A program made the translations under genes and the position numbers. Under the pieces are notes generated by a model. That model did not search any database, was not told the origin of the DNA, and was given only the letters and a program-made list of their open reading frames with translations. This document shows, piece by piece, positions 20,535-31,225 of a stretch of 46,233 bases of DNA. Origin of the DNA: Colwellia sp. GTDB taxonomy: Bacteria > Pseudomonadota > Gammaproteobacteria > Enterobacterales > Alteromonadaceae. The DNA lies in contig JADGDH010000007.1 in assembly GCA_016745015.1 (NCBI GenBank), positions 1 through 46,233 on the forward strand, in the 5' to 3' direction. Each line of letters starts with the position of its first letter. Positions within the stretch are counted from its first letter, which is position 1.

Positions 20535-21317
20535 TTAAAAATTATAAATTAATGTCATTGACGTTTCAGTATTGGTATTCTCAAACTCAGGTTCAACTTC
20601 GGTATCGTGATCTATACGTAAAGCAAACTTAAGTTGTAATGCGTCAATTAACTGAGCGGTAACAGAGGTTTCAGATTTATAAACACTATTCTCACCAGAT
20701 TCAACCGCTTGTTTAGCTACAAAGTATTGTTTGAATTCCACAAAGTCATTGAATTTATGTGTGTATAAGGCTTGTGCCTGAATGATGAAGTTTGTATTAC
20801 TTGTTGATGGGTCTGCATTTGTTGCACGGGTAACATCATATTTTATACCTGGACCAATATCAGCAAAAAATGATGATGTTTCAGTTTCATACCAATGACG
20901 ACCCCAACCAGCAGAAAAAGAGCTTTGTGACTCAAACCCACTAAATTTATCTTGTTCGTAGGCAAGATTGCCATAAAGATAATTTTTTCCCGCTTCACCT
21001 ATGGTGTAATTGGTTTGTGTTAGTATGTCCCACTTATTATCTGTGGTTTCAAAGTTTTTATCGCCTGCATCATCTTCTGTTTCAAGTTTTTTAGCTAAAA
21101 TATTGAAAGCAACAACAGAACGCCATTTATCTTTTTCATGTTTTAAATTAAAACCCGCTTTTAAGTCTGCACTTTTCGTGTTACCCGTTTTATATAAAAA
21201 ACCTAGTTCAGCTGAAGCTGTGAATTCTGGTTTTTCTTTTGTAGCTTCTTCCGCTGTTACTGCATACGATGCTAGCGGCAGTATGCATAAAGTTGTTAGC
21301 GCTAATTTACGATTCAT
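20535..21317 (-). CDS. DUF481 family outer-membrane protein
   Basis: Signal peptide, ELGFLYKTGNTKSADLKAGFNLKHEKDKWR, beta-barrel alternation, C-terminal aromatic (LIYNF). Confidence 0.88.
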   Translation of the reverse strand: MNRKLALTTLCILPLASYAVTAEEATKEKPEFTASAELGFLYKTGNTKSADLKAGFNLKHEKDKWRSVVAFNILAKKLETEDDAGDKNFETTDNKWDILTQTNYTIGEAGKNYLYGNLAYEQDKFSGFESQSSFSAGWGRHWYETETSSFFADIGPGIKYDVTRATNADPSTSNTNFIIQAQALYTHKFNDFVEFKQYFVAKQAVESGENSVYKSETSVTAQLIDALQLKFALRIDHDTEVEPEFENTNTETSMTLIYNF

Positions 21318-21362
21318 GGTGTTCCCTTGTCAATATTTATAGTGTTGAAAAATTAAATAATT

Positions 21363-22427
21363 TTACTTTATCAATGCCGCTAATTTTCCTGCCTGATAAA
21401 GATCAAACATGCTATCTAGGCTAATTGGCTTTATTTTACTGGCATTACCAGCGGTATTAAATGCTTCATAACGAGCAATACAAATTTCAGACATTGCTTT
21501 AGTTGTTTCAGCTAAAAATTTTCGAGGATCAAATTCACTTGGATTCTGTGCTAGAAAACGTCTTGTTGCGCCAGTTGATGCTAATCGTAAATCGGTATCA
21601 ATATTAATTTTGCGAACACCATTTTTTATGCCTTCTTGAATTTGCTTAACGGGTACACCATAAGTTTCTGGAATATTACCACCAAATTCATTTATTACGG
21701 CTAGCCATTCTTGTGGCACAGACGATGAACCATGCATAACTAAATGTGTATTAGGAATACGTTGATGTATGGCTTTAATACGATCAATAGCTAAAACATC
21801 ATCGGTAGGTGGACGAGTAAATTTATAAGCGCCATGTGACGTACCACAAGCTATAGCTAAAGCATCTACTTGTGTTTTCTTAACAAAATCAGCAGCTTCT
21901 TCTGGGTCTGTTAGCATTTGCTCCATAGTCAATTTACCTACAGCACCAATACCATCTTCCTCACCCGCTTCACCTGTTTCTAATGATCCCAAACAGCCTA
22001 GTTCGCCTTCAACAGATACGCCACAAGCATGTGCCATTTCAACCGTTTTACGGGTCACGTCTACATTATATTCATAATCGCTTGGCGTTTTACCATCGTC
22101 CATTAAAGAGCCATCCATCATTACTGATGAAAATCCTAATTGAATTGAACGTTGACATACGCTAGGTGAAGTACCGTGATCTTGATGCATTACTACAGGA
22201 ATATGAGGGAACTCTTCAATTGCTGCTAAAATTAAGTGGCGTAAAAATGGGGCTCCTGCGTACTTACGAGCACCTGCCGATCCTTGTAAAATAACAGGGC
22301 TATCTGTTTTGTTTGCTGCGATCATAATTGCTCGCACTTGCTCTAAATTATTTACATTAAATGCAGGGATGCCATATCCGAATTCAGCTGCATGATCTAG
22401 CATTTGACGCATTGAAATTAAAGCCAT
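21363..22427 (-). CDS. fba: Class II fructose-bisphosphate aldolase
   Basis: [51 protein letters not shown] motifs. Confidence 0.96.
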   Translation of the reverse strand: MALISMRQMLDHAAEFGYGIPAFNVNNLEQVRAIMIAANKTDSPVILQGSAGARKYAGAPFLRHLILAAIEEFPHIPVVMHQDHGTSPSVCQRSIQLGFSSVMMDGSLMDDGKTPSDYEYNVDVTRKTVEMAHACGVSVEGELGCLGSLETGEAGEEDGIGAVGKLTMEQMLTDPEEAADFVKKTQVDALAIACGTSHGAYKFTRPPTDDVLAIDRIKAIHQRIPNTHLVMHGSSSVPQEWLAVINEFGGNIPETYGVPVKQIQEGIKNGVRKINIDTDLRLASTGATRRFLAQNPSEFDPRKFLAETTKAMSEICIARYEAFNTAGNASKIKPISLDSMFDLYQAGKLAALIK

Positions 22428-22619
22428 TGATTACTCCTAGTTTTTTTGGGCTGGTTGAATTTTATTCTTTGTTTCTTTACGTGATATTTTTATTTCCTTA
22501 ACACAAATTATATCAGAACTTAAGGTGTTCAGGCAGCAAAAATTTCGAGTAAAAAAGAGGTGAGTTACGAACTACCTTTCAATTAAGAAGTTTATTCGAA
22601 ACTCTTTATTTGAAACTTG

Positions 22620-23801
22620 TTACTGTGTTTTTGCTCTTTGCTCTAATATTTCTACAGCGGGTAATTTTTTACCTTCTAAGAACTCTAAGAAAGCACCACC
22701 ACCTGTGGAAATATATGAAACTTTATCTTTAATATTATATTTATCTACTGCGGCTAGTGTATCGCCACCACCTGCAATTGAAAAGGCACTTGATTCGGCA
22801 ATTGCTTTGGCAATAGTTTCAGTGCCTTTACCAAACTGGTCAAATTCAAATACGCCAACTGGGCCATTCCAAACAATTGTGCCAGCATTCTTGATTATAT
22901 CAGCTAAACTTTTTGCTGACTCAGGACCAATATCAAAAATCATTTCATCATCAGTAACGTCGCTAACATTTTTTAATGTTGCTTCAGCGGTAGGTGAAAA
23001 CTCACTAGCCACAACTACATCACTAGGTACAGGTATATCACCATTGTTAGCTTGAGCTTGCTGGGTTAAGCGTTGAGCTTCTCCTACCAAACTTTCCTCA
23101 TATAAAGATTTTCCAACGTTATGTTTAGCTGCTGCAATAAAAGTGTTAGCAATTCCGCCACCAACGATAAGTTGATCTACAATAGTAGATAATGATTCTA
23201 AAACGGTTAGCTTGGTTGATACTTTTGAGCCACCAACAATAGCAACTAATGGGCGGGCAGGGTTATCTAGTGCTTTGCTTAAAGCATCTAATTCACCTAC
23301 TAGTAATGGGCCAGCACATGAGGTAGGTGCAAATTTAGCTACGCCATGAGTACTTGCTTGCGCGCGGTGAGCAGTGCCAAAAGCATCCATAACAAAAACA
23401 TCACACAGATTTGCAAGTTGCTTTGCTAATGCATCATCATTTTTCTTTTCACCTTGATTAAAACGCACGTTTTCAAAAATAACCAGTTCACCAGCCGCAA
23501 TTTCTACACCTGATAAGTAATCTTTCACTAAACGTACAGGATAATTAATAACAGCAGCTAGGTAATCAGCGACAGGTTTTAGAGAATATTCATCACTATA
23601 CTCTCCTTCAGTAGGGCGGCCAAGGTGTGACATTACCATAACTTTAGCACCTGCTTCTAATGCCTGTTTTATAGTTGGTAATGCTGCTTGTAGCCGTGCA
23701 TCTGAAGTGATTTTCCCTTCTTGAACTGGAACGTTTAAATCTTCACGAATTAAAACGCGTTTATTGGCTAAGTTTACATCAGCCATTTTAATAATTGTCA
23801 T
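22620..23801 (-). CDS. pgk: Phosphoglycerate kinase
   Basis: [54 protein letters not shown] motifs. Confidence 0.97.
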   Translation of the reverse strand: MTIIKMADVNLANKRVLIREDLNVPVQEGKITSDARLQAALPTIKQALEAGAKVMVMSHLGRPTEGEYSDEYSLKPVADYLAAVINYPVRLVKDYLSGVEIAAGELVIFENVRFNQGEKKNDDALAKQLANLCDVFVMDAFGTAHRAQASTHGVAKFAPTSCAGPLLVGELDALSKALDNPARPLVAIVGGSKVSTKLTVLESLSTIVDQLIVGGGIANTFIAAAKHNVGKSLYEESLVGEAQRLTQQAQANNGDIPVPSDVVVASEFSPTAEATLKNVSDVTDDEMIFDIGPESAKSLADIIKNAGTIVWNGPVGVFEFDQFGKGTETIAKAIAESSAFSIAGGGDTLAAVDKYNIKDKVSYISTGGGAFLEFLEGKKLPAVEILEQRAKTQ

Positions 23802-23842
23802 GTTTCACTCCAAATAAATAATAGTTTGTATAACGACTCTGA

Positions 23843-24766
23843 TTAGTCATTTTCTAATAAGTCAGTAGTTTTTAATGAGAATTCAGCCAGTAAATCGTGA
23901 ATGAATCGGTTCAATTCACCTGCCATTAAAGCAAAATCAGCATCCATCTTTGCAACAATATCGTCACTGTCTATATCGTCATTTTGTTCTTGAATTACGT
24001 CGAAAAATTTAATGCGTTTAATCGATAAATCATCACAGAGTACAAAGGATAATGACTCATCCCATTCAAGCGCTACTTTAACCATATATTTGTCTGCATT
24101 TAGGTGCGATGTTATTTCGTCACTTTCTAAATCTTGATTTTTCACTCTAATAACAGCACCATCATCGCCTAGAGAATTAAACTCTGCTTCCATACCTAGT
24201 TGAAATTTTGCGCCTAAATCTTTTTTTACTAACCAATCTGTCATGGTTTCGTCTGCTTGAATATCTGGCTCTAAACTTGTAACAGGCAATGTACCTAGTA
24301 CTTTGCGAAGTAGGGCTAATAAGTCTTCTGCTTTACCGCGCGCGCTAGCATTAATAACGATAATATTATCTTTAGGGCTAATATAAGCGTGAGTATCTGA
24401 AATACGAGAAAAAGCACGGGGTAATAATTCGAAAATAATGTCTTCTTTAAATTGTTCTTTTTCTTTTTTAGTTGCACCACGTCCTTGTTCTTGCTCAAGC
24501 AGATTAACCTTCTCTTCAATCATATCTTTGATAACGGGGGCAGGTAGTATTTTTTCTTCTTTTCTCGCACAGATTAAGAAGTTGTCATTGGCGCTATGCA
24601 CACTTGAGTGCCCATGTTTACCTAAGGCGTTAACCCAACCAAAGTGAGCTAACTCTGTTGAGCCACAGGGAGTGAATAGATGCTCTGATAAATGCTTTTC
24701 TAAATCTTGCTCTGAATGTTCGAACGGGCGAGTAAAAGCGAAAAAGTATAGGTTTTTAAACCACAT
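23843..24766 (-). CDS. rdgC: Recombination-associated protein RdgC
   Basis: MWFKNLYFFAFTRPF N-terminus and RdgC-like full-length sequence; start taken at internal Met. Confidence 0.93.
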   Translation of the reverse strand: MWFKNLYFFAFTRPFEHSEQDLEKHLSEHLFTPCGSTELAHFGWVNALGKHGHSSVHSANDNFLICARKEEKILPAPVIKDMIEEKVNLLEQEQGRGATKKEKEQFKEDIIFELLPRAFSRISDTHAYISPKDNIIVINASARGKAEDLLALLRKVLGTLPVTSLEPDIQADETMTDWLVKKDLGAKFQLGMEAEFNSLGDDGAVIRVKNQDLESDEITSHLNADKYMVKVALEWDESLSFVLCDDLSIKRIKFFDVIQEQNDDIDSDDIVAKMDADFALMAGELNRFIHDLLAEFSLKTTDLLEND

Positions 24767-25221
24767 AAGAAAGATCCTAGGCTTGAATGCCCACATTATT
24801 AAAAAAGAGTGAGGCAGATTTTTAAAAGAGTTATATTACCTGAAAAAAATAAGGGGATCATTAGCATTTATTAAAACTTATACCTAAGCAAGCTTAAAAT
24901 TCAAGTTTTCATATAATAAAAGTAATTGTGAATGTTTTAAGTACACATATCAGGTAATTCTATACGTTAACTAATATCTTGTTCTACTTCACTATGAGTA
25001 GTAATACTATTATTTAAAGAATTCTGTTTTCTGTTAACCCCCCATTTTTAGGTCTGTCAGCTTTTAATTGTGATGTGATAATTTTGTTTTTTGAATTAAT
25101 AAGTTAGCTTGTTATGTCTTGGTTAGGTATTTGCGAGAAATACTCGTTACTTTCATATGATTTAACTTTATTATAATTAAAATCAGTAGTTATATCAGAA
25201 TAGATTGATATTTTATCATGT

Positions 25222-25277
25222 TGTCATATTTATGTAATAAAGTGGTTGCTGTCATATTTATGTAATAAAGTGGTTAT
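25222..25277 (+). promoter_or_regulatory. Tandemly duplicated Pho box-like operator upstream of porin
   Basis: Two 28-bp copies (TGTCATATTTATGTAATAAAGTGGTTgc / ...at), 26/28 identical; each contains TGTCATA-N4-TGTAATA half-sites. Confidence 0.7.
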
Positions 25278-25356
25278 AGCATAGCTATCAAATTAATTTG
25301 TAAATTGTATTAGCTAACGATAAAAAAATATTTTTAATTATAAAAAAGGATTAAAC

Positions 25357-26331
25357 ATGAAACTAGTAAAAAATACGCTTGCTTTAACGGTATGTTCAAT
25401 TTTGGCTCAACCTGTATTTGCAGCAGGCAATGTAGAAAATGAAATAATTGATTTTTATGGAAAATTAAACCTTAGTATTGAAGCAGTGGATGAGGCAGGT
25501 GAAAATTTTAATGAATTAAAAAGCAATGCTTCTCGCGTTGGTGTAAAAGGAAAGTATAAACTTGAGACTGATTATGCTTTAACTGCTATTTACAGGCTTG
25601 AATGGCAAGTAAACGTTAATGATGATGATAAAGATAGCTTAACGGCTCGTAATCAATGGGTTGGTCTTCAAGGTGGTTTTGGTGAATTCACTGTAGGTCG
25701 TTCAGATACCACTTTAAAAGTGTCTCAAGGTAAGTTTGATTTATTTAATGATTATGAAGGTGATTTGAAAAACCTATTCATTGGTGAGAACCGTATTACT
25801 GATTCACTAACCTATAAATCCCCTAGTTATAAAAACGTTAGGTTTTTGGCAAGTTATATTCTTTCTAAAGATACAGACTTGGATAACCCATATTCAGTAG
25901 CGGTACAGTTTGGTGATGGTAGCTTGAAGAAAACTAACTTCTTTGTTTCACTTGCTCACGATGAAAACATGCAAGGTAAAAGTGCTATATATCAAACGAC
26001 ACGCTTAGTTGGTATGTACAAATTTGGAGATTTTCGTGTTGGTGGTATTTTAACTGAAAGTGAAGTTAGCGAAGGTGCATATTCAGGGGCAAGTGAAAAT
26101 GGTTATGCAGTCAATGCTTCATATAAAATAGGCAAAGTACTTGCTAAAGTGCAATACCAAGAGTTTGCGGGTGCTGATGCTATTAATATAGGTGCAGATT
26201 ATAAATTAGGTAAAAATACAAAAGTTTTTGCTTGGTATACTGATCGTGAAGGTTTGAGTTTTGATGAAGATACCATTAAAAAAGCAACGGAAGGTACTTA
26301 CTTTGCCATAGGTATGGAACAGAAGTTCTAG
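25357..26331 (+). CDS. Gram-negative porin (general or phosphate-starvation porin)
   Basis: Signal peptide, FYGKLNLSIEAVDE, SRVGVKGKYKLE, GGFGEFTVGRSDT, C-terminal GMEQKF. Confidence 0.9.
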   Translation: MKLVKNTLALTVCSILAQPVFAAGNVENEIIDFYGKLNLSIEAVDEAGENFNELKSNASRVGVKGKYKLETDYALTAIYRLEWQVNVNDDDKDSLTARNQWVGLQGGFGEFTVGRSDTTLKVSQGKFDLFNDYEGDLKNLFIGENRITDSLTYKSPSYKNVRFLASYILSKDTDLDNPYSVAVQFGDGSLKKTNFFVSLAHDENMQGKSAIYQTTRLVGMYKFGDFRVGGILTESEVSEGAYSGASENGYAVNASYKIGKVLAKVQYQEFAGADAINIGADYKLGKNTKVFAWYTDREGLSFDEDTIKKATEGTYFAIGMEQKF

Positions 26332-26364
26332 CTTTTATTTTAAATAATGTATTAAGAAAGTGAT

Positions 26365-26400
26365 ATCCGATATTGGCTAAACTAATATCGGATTTTTTTA
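26365..26400 (+). terminator. Rho-independent terminator of porin
   Basis: ATCCGATATT-GGCTAAACT-AATATCGGAT then T7. Confidence 0.87.
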
Positions 26401-26479
26401 TTTCTAAAGCCAAAGTATGCACAAAAGCGGCAGGGGGAGTATTATATTATTTTTTTACTTAACTTTTATTATTGAACCG

Positions 26480-26501
26480 CTGTCACAAAAATGTCATTTT
26501 T
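26480..26501 (+). promoter_or_regulatory. Pho box upstream of phoB
   Basis: CTGTCACAAAAATGTCATTTTT: TGTCAC/TGTCAT half-sites 11 bp apart. Confidence 0.7.
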
Positions 26502-26566
26502 GTTATGCATAATAGTCATATTGAAAGTTAAAAATTATATGAAGTAAATCTATTTAAGGCATATGT

Positions 26567-27274
26567 ATGAATGGCTACATTTTAGTTGTTGAAGATGAAA
26601 CACCAATCAGAGAAATGATCACTTTCATTTTAGAGCAAAATGGCTTTAACTCTGTTGAAGCCGTTGATATTAAAGAAGCAAAAGAAAAAATTGTTGAACC
26701 TTATCCTGATCTGATTTTACTAGATTGGATGTTACCCGGCGGTAGCGGTGTAAAGTTGGCTAAAGAGCTAAAGCAAGGAGAATATAGTCGTAATATTCCC
26801 ATTATTATGCTTACAGCGCGTGCTGATGAAGATGATAAGGTAAAAGGTCTTGATGCGGGTGTTGATGATTATGTGACTAAGCCGTTTTCACCTAAAGAAT
26901 TAATTGCGCGTATTAAGGCTGTGATTCGTCGAGTTTCACCAACATTATTGGCTGAAAAAGTAGAATTTCATGGCTTAAAACTCGACCCTATTTCTCACCA
27001 TGTCACAATCAATGAGGAAGCATTAGAACTTGGCCCAACAGAGTTTCGTTTATTACATTTTTTTATGACTCATACCGAACGTGTGTATTCTCGTGAACAG
27101 TTACTTGATAATGTTTGGGGAACAAATGTTTATGTTGAAGATAGAACGGTTGATGTACACATTAGGCGTTTAAGGAAAGCTATTTCAGGTGCGGGGCATG
27201 ATGATTTTATACAAACCGTTCGTGGAGCAGGCTATCGTTTTTCTGGAAAAACAATTCATAAAACTAAAAGTTGA
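26567..27274 (+). CDS. phoB: Phosphate regulon response regulator PhoB
   Basis: REC domain ([36 protein letters not shown]) and OmpR-type winged helix ([15 protein letters not shown]). Confidence 0.95.
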   Translation: MNGYILVVEDETPIREMITFILEQNGFNSVEAVDIKEAKEKIVEPYPDLILLDWMLPGGSGVKLAKELKQGEYSRNIPIIMLTARADEDDKVKGLDAGVDDYVTKPFSPKELIARIKAVIRRVSPTLLAEKVEFHGLKLDPISHHVTINEEALELGPTEFRLLHFFMTHTERVYSREQLLDNVWGTNVYVEDRTVDVHIRRLRKAISGAGHDDFIQTVRGAGYRFSGKTIHKTKS

Positions 27275-27319
27275 AAGCTAAAAAATTAGCATCGCCATAA
27301 GCGCAAGTAAATATAAACA

Positions 27320-28360
27320 ATGCAACCTCATATGCACATAAAAAATAAGCAAGACTTTCGTTTTCATTCAGGTATTGAGGCATTACCTGATGCTGCCCTT
27401 ATTTTGTCAACAGAATTACTTATTGTGTCAGGCAATAAGAAAGCGCAGCGTCTTTTAGGGGTACGCTTTCCTGATGATGTTGGTAAACATATTGAACAAT
27501 TACTTATTGACCCTGTATTTTCAGAGTATTTAGCACAAGATAATTTTGAATCACCTTGTTTAATTATTTCACCGATTAATGATGAGCTGCAATTAGAAAT
27601 TTCGGTTATGGCTTTTGGTGGTGAACACGTTGTTTTGATGTCTCGTGCTATTGCTAAATATCATCGAATGAAGAAAATGCGTCGTGAGTTTGTTGCCAAT
27701 GTTTCGCATGAATTGAAAACTCCTCTCACCGTTGTGCGTGGTTATGTTGAAATGATTCAAGAAACTGATCATGCTTTAGATCCCCATTGGCAAAAAGTTT
27801 TTGGCACAATTGAAGGACAAGTTTCTCGAATGGAGCGGCTGGTAGAGCAGTTACTTAGCTTATCTAAAGTTGAAAATAATCGTGATGATGATGATATGAA
27901 ACAAGTAGATATGCCAAAACTTGTTGAAAACCTTGTTGAAGATGCTAAATGGCTTAACCAAGTTAAACAGCATGAAATTCGTATCAATATCACTCATAAT
28001 TCTGGTGTGTTTGGTATTGAAACTGAGTTAAAAAGTGCTTGTGCTAATTTAATTTCTAATGCTATTGCTTATACGCCAGCTAATGGTGTAATTGAAGTTA
28101 ATTGGAAAAAAAACGGCGATAAAGTTATTTTTAGCGTAAAAGATAACGGTGATGGTATTAAATCTGAACAGCTAAATAGGTTAACAGAGCGCTTTTATCG
28201 TATTGATAAATCACGCTCACGTGATACTGGTGGTTCAGGCCTTGGTCTTGCTATTGTTAAGCATGTATTACTTCACCATAAAGCAGAATTAGTTATTACC
28301 AGTACATGGGAAGAGGGCAGTGAGTTTGCTATTTATTTTGATGATAGCACTATTTGTTAG
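27320..28360 (+). CDS. phoR: Phosphate regulon sensor kinase PhoR (short form without N-terminal TM region)
   Basis: FRFHSGIEALPDA PAS start, FVANVSHELKTPLTVVRGYVEM H-box, GDGIKSEQLNRLTERFYR, GGSGLGLAIVKHVL. Confidence 0.93.
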   Translation: MQPHMHIKNKQDFRFHSGIEALPDAALILSTELLIVSGNKKAQRLLGVRFPDDVGKHIEQLLIDPVFSEYLAQDNFESPCLIISPINDELQLEISVMAFGGEHVVLMSRAIAKYHRMKKMRREFVANVSHELKTPLTVVRGYVEMIQETDHALDPHWQKVFGTIEGQVSRMERLVEQLLSLSKVENNRDDDDMKQVDMPKLVENLVEDAKWLNQVKQHEIRINITHNSGVFGIETELKSACANLISNAIAYTPANGVIEVNWKKNGDKVIFSVKDNGDGIKSEQLNRLTERFYRIDKSRSRDTGGSGLGLAIVKHVLLHHKAELVITSTWEEGSEFAIYFDDSTIC

Positions 28361-28379
28361 TATCGCCCTAATCTCACAA

Positions 28380-28880
28380 CTATGCTCGAGTAATATCTAC
28401 CATTAAATCATCAGCAATATGCTCTAATGCACTGACTAATTCATCTACATCTGTTTCATTCATTGCAACTTGCACTTTAGCATTAAACATTAGTTGGCCA
28501 GTATGAGCAGCACTAGATTGTGAGCATACAAGTTTGATTAAATTACCGCCTTGATGATGAATAACAGATGATATTTCTTGCACAATGCCAGCTCTATCGT
28601 TAGCTGTTAATTCTAATGTTAAGTTAGTGTTTACTTTCTCAGAAATTGATTTTGCTATTTCTATTTGGCAATTCAGGCTATCAATATTATTTAATGCTGA
28701 AACTAATGATTGGGTTTTATTTTGACTAACCGCAACTTCTATTACGCCTGCGAAAAATCCTGATAAATGATGCAAACTACTGACTTGCCAATTACCTTCG
28801 TGTTCTTTAATTATATTAGATAAAGTGTCAACGATACCTGCTTGATCGGCACCAATGCAAGAAATTATAATATGATTCAT
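28380..28880 (-). CDS. GcvR-like ACT-domain regulator (glycine cleavage repressor family)
   Basis: Two ACT-like repeats (IIISCIGADQAGIVDTLSNII; LELTANDRAGIVQEISSVI). Confidence 0.85.
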   Translation of the reverse strand: MNHIIISCIGADQAGIVDTLSNIIKEHEGNWQVSSLHHLSGFFAGVIEVAVSQNKTQSLVSALNNIDSLNCQIEIAKSISEKVNTNLTLELTANDRAGIVQEISSVIHHQGGNLIKLVCSQSSAAHTGQLMFNAKVQVAMNETDVDELVSALEHIADDLMVDITRA

Positions 28881-28921
28881 AGGAGATCCTTAAGTATGAT
28901 GTTTTGATAATAAGAAAAATT

Positions 28922-29317
28922 TTAATCGGCTCGGGAAAGTTGGTTAAGTTCTTTATCAAGTTGTTGGTTATCACCTAAATTAAGCTCAATTAAGCGACGT
29001 AATAGTGTAACGCTGTCTATATCAATGGCATTGCATTGTAGACCTGTTTCGTCATCTTGTTCATGAACAACAGTAATATGCATGGTCACTTCTGATTCAT
29101 TATCAGATAAAAAAAAGGTTAAAGTACCTAGCTTCTCTTTTAATGGGTGATCAGACTTTACTGCGGTTACTAATGCACCATTAAGAGAAATGTCATGGAT
29201 TGATACAGGGTATGTATTATCTTCAATATTCAATTCAGCTTTGATTGAAAATAATATACGGGTAAATTGGCGTCTGTTTTTTATCAAAATATGTCCATTG
29301 GAGTTATTCATTAACAA
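28922..29317 (-). CDS. PilZ domain-containing protein
   Basis: RRQFTRILFSIKAEL ... HDISLNGALV, the PilZ RxxxR / D-S-x-x-G motifs. Confidence 0.85.
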   Translation of the reverse strand: MLMNNSNGHILIKNRRQFTRILFSIKAELNIEDNTYPVSIHDISLNGALVTAVKSDHPLKEKLGTLTFFLSDNESEVTMHITVVHEQDDETGLQCNAIDIDSVTLLRRLIELNLGDNQQLDKELNQLSRAD

Positions 29318-29360
29318 AGCATATCCATAGCATAGACTGGTTTTTAATTAATTGGTATAG

Positions 29361-29399
29361 AAAAAGGCTGTTAAAAATGAATATTTCAACAGCCTTTTT
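29361..29399 (-). terminator. Rho-independent terminator of ettA
   Basis: AAAAAGGCTGTT...AACAGCCTTTTT inverted repeat downstream of ettA. Confidence 0.85.
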
Positions 29400-29425
29400 G
29401 TGGTTAATATTACAGGTATAGTTGA

Positions 29426-31099
29426 TTAACCAATTTTTTTGTATTTTATGCGGTGTGGTTCAATTGCTGCCGCACCTAAGGTTTTCTTCAGCCATGCTTC
29501 ATAATCAGTGAAGTTACCTTCGAAAAAGTTTATTTGTCCTTCATCTCTATAATCTAAGATGTGAGTGGCAATTCTATCTAAGAACCAGCGATCATGAGAA
29601 ATAACCATTGCACAGCCAGGGAATTCTAAAATAGCTTCTTCAAGAGCACGTAAGGTTTCAACATCTAAATCATTGGTTGGCTCATCGAGTAATAATAAAT
29701 TACCGCCAGTTTTTACTAATTTTGCTAAATGAACACGATTGCGTTCACCTCCTGACAAATCTTTAATAAATTTTTGTTGATCATTACCTTTAAAATTAAA
29801 GCGTGAACAATAAGCACGACTTGGAATTTGGTACGTACCAATTTCTAAAATATCAAGCCCTTCTGAAATTTCTTGATAAACCGTATTGTTATCATTCATA
29901 TCATCACGGAACTGATCAACACTGGCAAGTTTCACTGTGTCACCCAAAACAATATCGCCTGAATCTTGCTGTTCTGTGCCAGACATCATTTTGAATAAGG
30001 TAGATTTACCAGCACCGTTGGCACCAATAATGCCAACAATTGCACCTTTGGGCATGCTGAAACTTAAATCATCAATTAATATTCGACCGTCAAAAGATTT
30101 TCTAAGGTTGCTTACATCTAGTACTTTGTCGCCTAAGCGTGGTCCCGGTGGAATATAGAGCTCATTTGTTTCGTTACGTTTTTGATTTTCTTGGCTGTTT
30201 AATTCTTCAAAGCGCGCCATACGTGCTTTACTTTTGGCTTGACGAGCTTTTGGATTAGAGCGAACCCATTCTAATTCTTGTTTAATAGTTTTTTGCAGTG
30301 CATTCTCGCTTTTATTTTCTTGCGCTAAGCGGGCATCTTTTTGCTCAAGCCATGAAGAGTAATTGCCTTCCCATGGAATACCTTCACCTCTATCTAGTTC
30401 TAAAATCCAACCAGCCACATTATCAAGGAAATACCTATCATGGGTAATAGCAACGACAGTACCAGGGTAATCATGTAAAAAGCGTTCTAACCAAGCCACT
30501 GATTCAGCATCTAAATGGTTAGTTGGCTCATCAAGTAATAACATGTCTGGTTTTTGTAATAATAAATGACATAAAGCAACTCGACGGCGTTCACCACCAC
30601 TTAGTACTGCAATTTTTTGATCCCAAGGTGGCAAGCGTAAAGCATCGGCAGCGCGCTCAAGCACGTTATCAATATTATGACCATCTTGCGTATTAATAAT
30701 ATCTTCTAGCTGACCTTGCTCTTTGGCAAGCGCATCAAAATCAGCACCTTCCTCAGCATATTCGTTATACACTTCATCTAAACGTTTCAAGGCATTTTTA
30801 ACGGTTGATACAGCCTCTTCAACCACTTCACGTACGGTTTTGCTTTCTTCTAATTGTGGTTCTTGTGGTAAATAACCAATATTGGTACCTGCTAGCGCAT
30901 TGGCTTCACCTTCAAACTCTTTGTCTATACCCGCCATAATACGTAATAAACTTGATTTACCTGAGCCATTTAAACCTAAAACACCAATTTTAGCGCCAGG
31001 AAAAAATGAAAGTGAAATATTTTTCAAGATAGTGCGTTTGGGTGGAACCACTTTGCTTACGCGGTTCATTGAGAATATAAATTTGTCAGGTAATGCCAT
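29426..31099 (-). CDS. ettA: Energy-dependent translational throttle protein EttA (ABC-F)
   Basis: Two ABC domains (GLNGSGKSSLL, LSGGERRRVAL; GANGAGKSTLF, LSGGERNRVHL); near-collinear with E. coli EttA. Confidence 0.96.
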   Translation of the reverse strand: MALPDKFIFSMNRVSKVVPPKRTILKNISLSFFPGAKIGVLGLNGSGKSSLLRIMAGIDKEFEGEANALAGTNIGYLPQEPQLEESKTVREVVEEAVSTVKNALKRLDEVYNEYAEEGADFDALAKEQGQLEDIINTQDGHNIDNVLERAADALRLPPWDQKIAVLSGGERRRVALCHLLLQKPDMLLLDEPTNHLDAESVAWLERFLHDYPGTVVAITHDRYFLDNVAGWILELDRGEGIPWEGNYSSWLEQKDARLAQENKSENALQKTIKQELEWVRSNPKARQAKSKARMARFEELNSQENQKRNETNELYIPPGPRLGDKVLDVSNLRKSFDGRILIDDLSFSMPKGAIVGIIGANGAGKSTLFKMMSGTEQQDSGDIVLGDTVKLASVDQFRDDMNDNNTVYQEISEGLDILEIGTYQIPSRAYCSRFNFKGNDQQKFIKDLSGGERNRVHLAKLVKTGGNLLLLDEPTNDLDVETLRALEEAILEFPGCAMVISHDRWFLDRIATHILDYRDEGQINFFEGNFTDYEAWLKKTLGAAAIEPHRIKYKKIG

Positions 31100-31225
31100 A
31101 AAGAGTCCAAAAAAGTTATAAATTAAGTTAGTTATTATTTTAAGTAACGATTAACATGTTAGCAATACTTGAAAATTCATTAACTATAAGAAGTGATTAT
31201 TAAGTGCTAAAGCGTTTAATTGCAG

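Noticed and set aside
24316-24519. 67-aa ORF within rdgC, and the opposite-strand ORF 24438-24647
   Set aside because: Out-of-frame overlaps with rdgC; low-complexity translation.
25222-25277. Direct repeats as a CRISPR-like array
   Set aside because: Only two contiguous copies with no spacers; better explained as duplicated Pho boxes.
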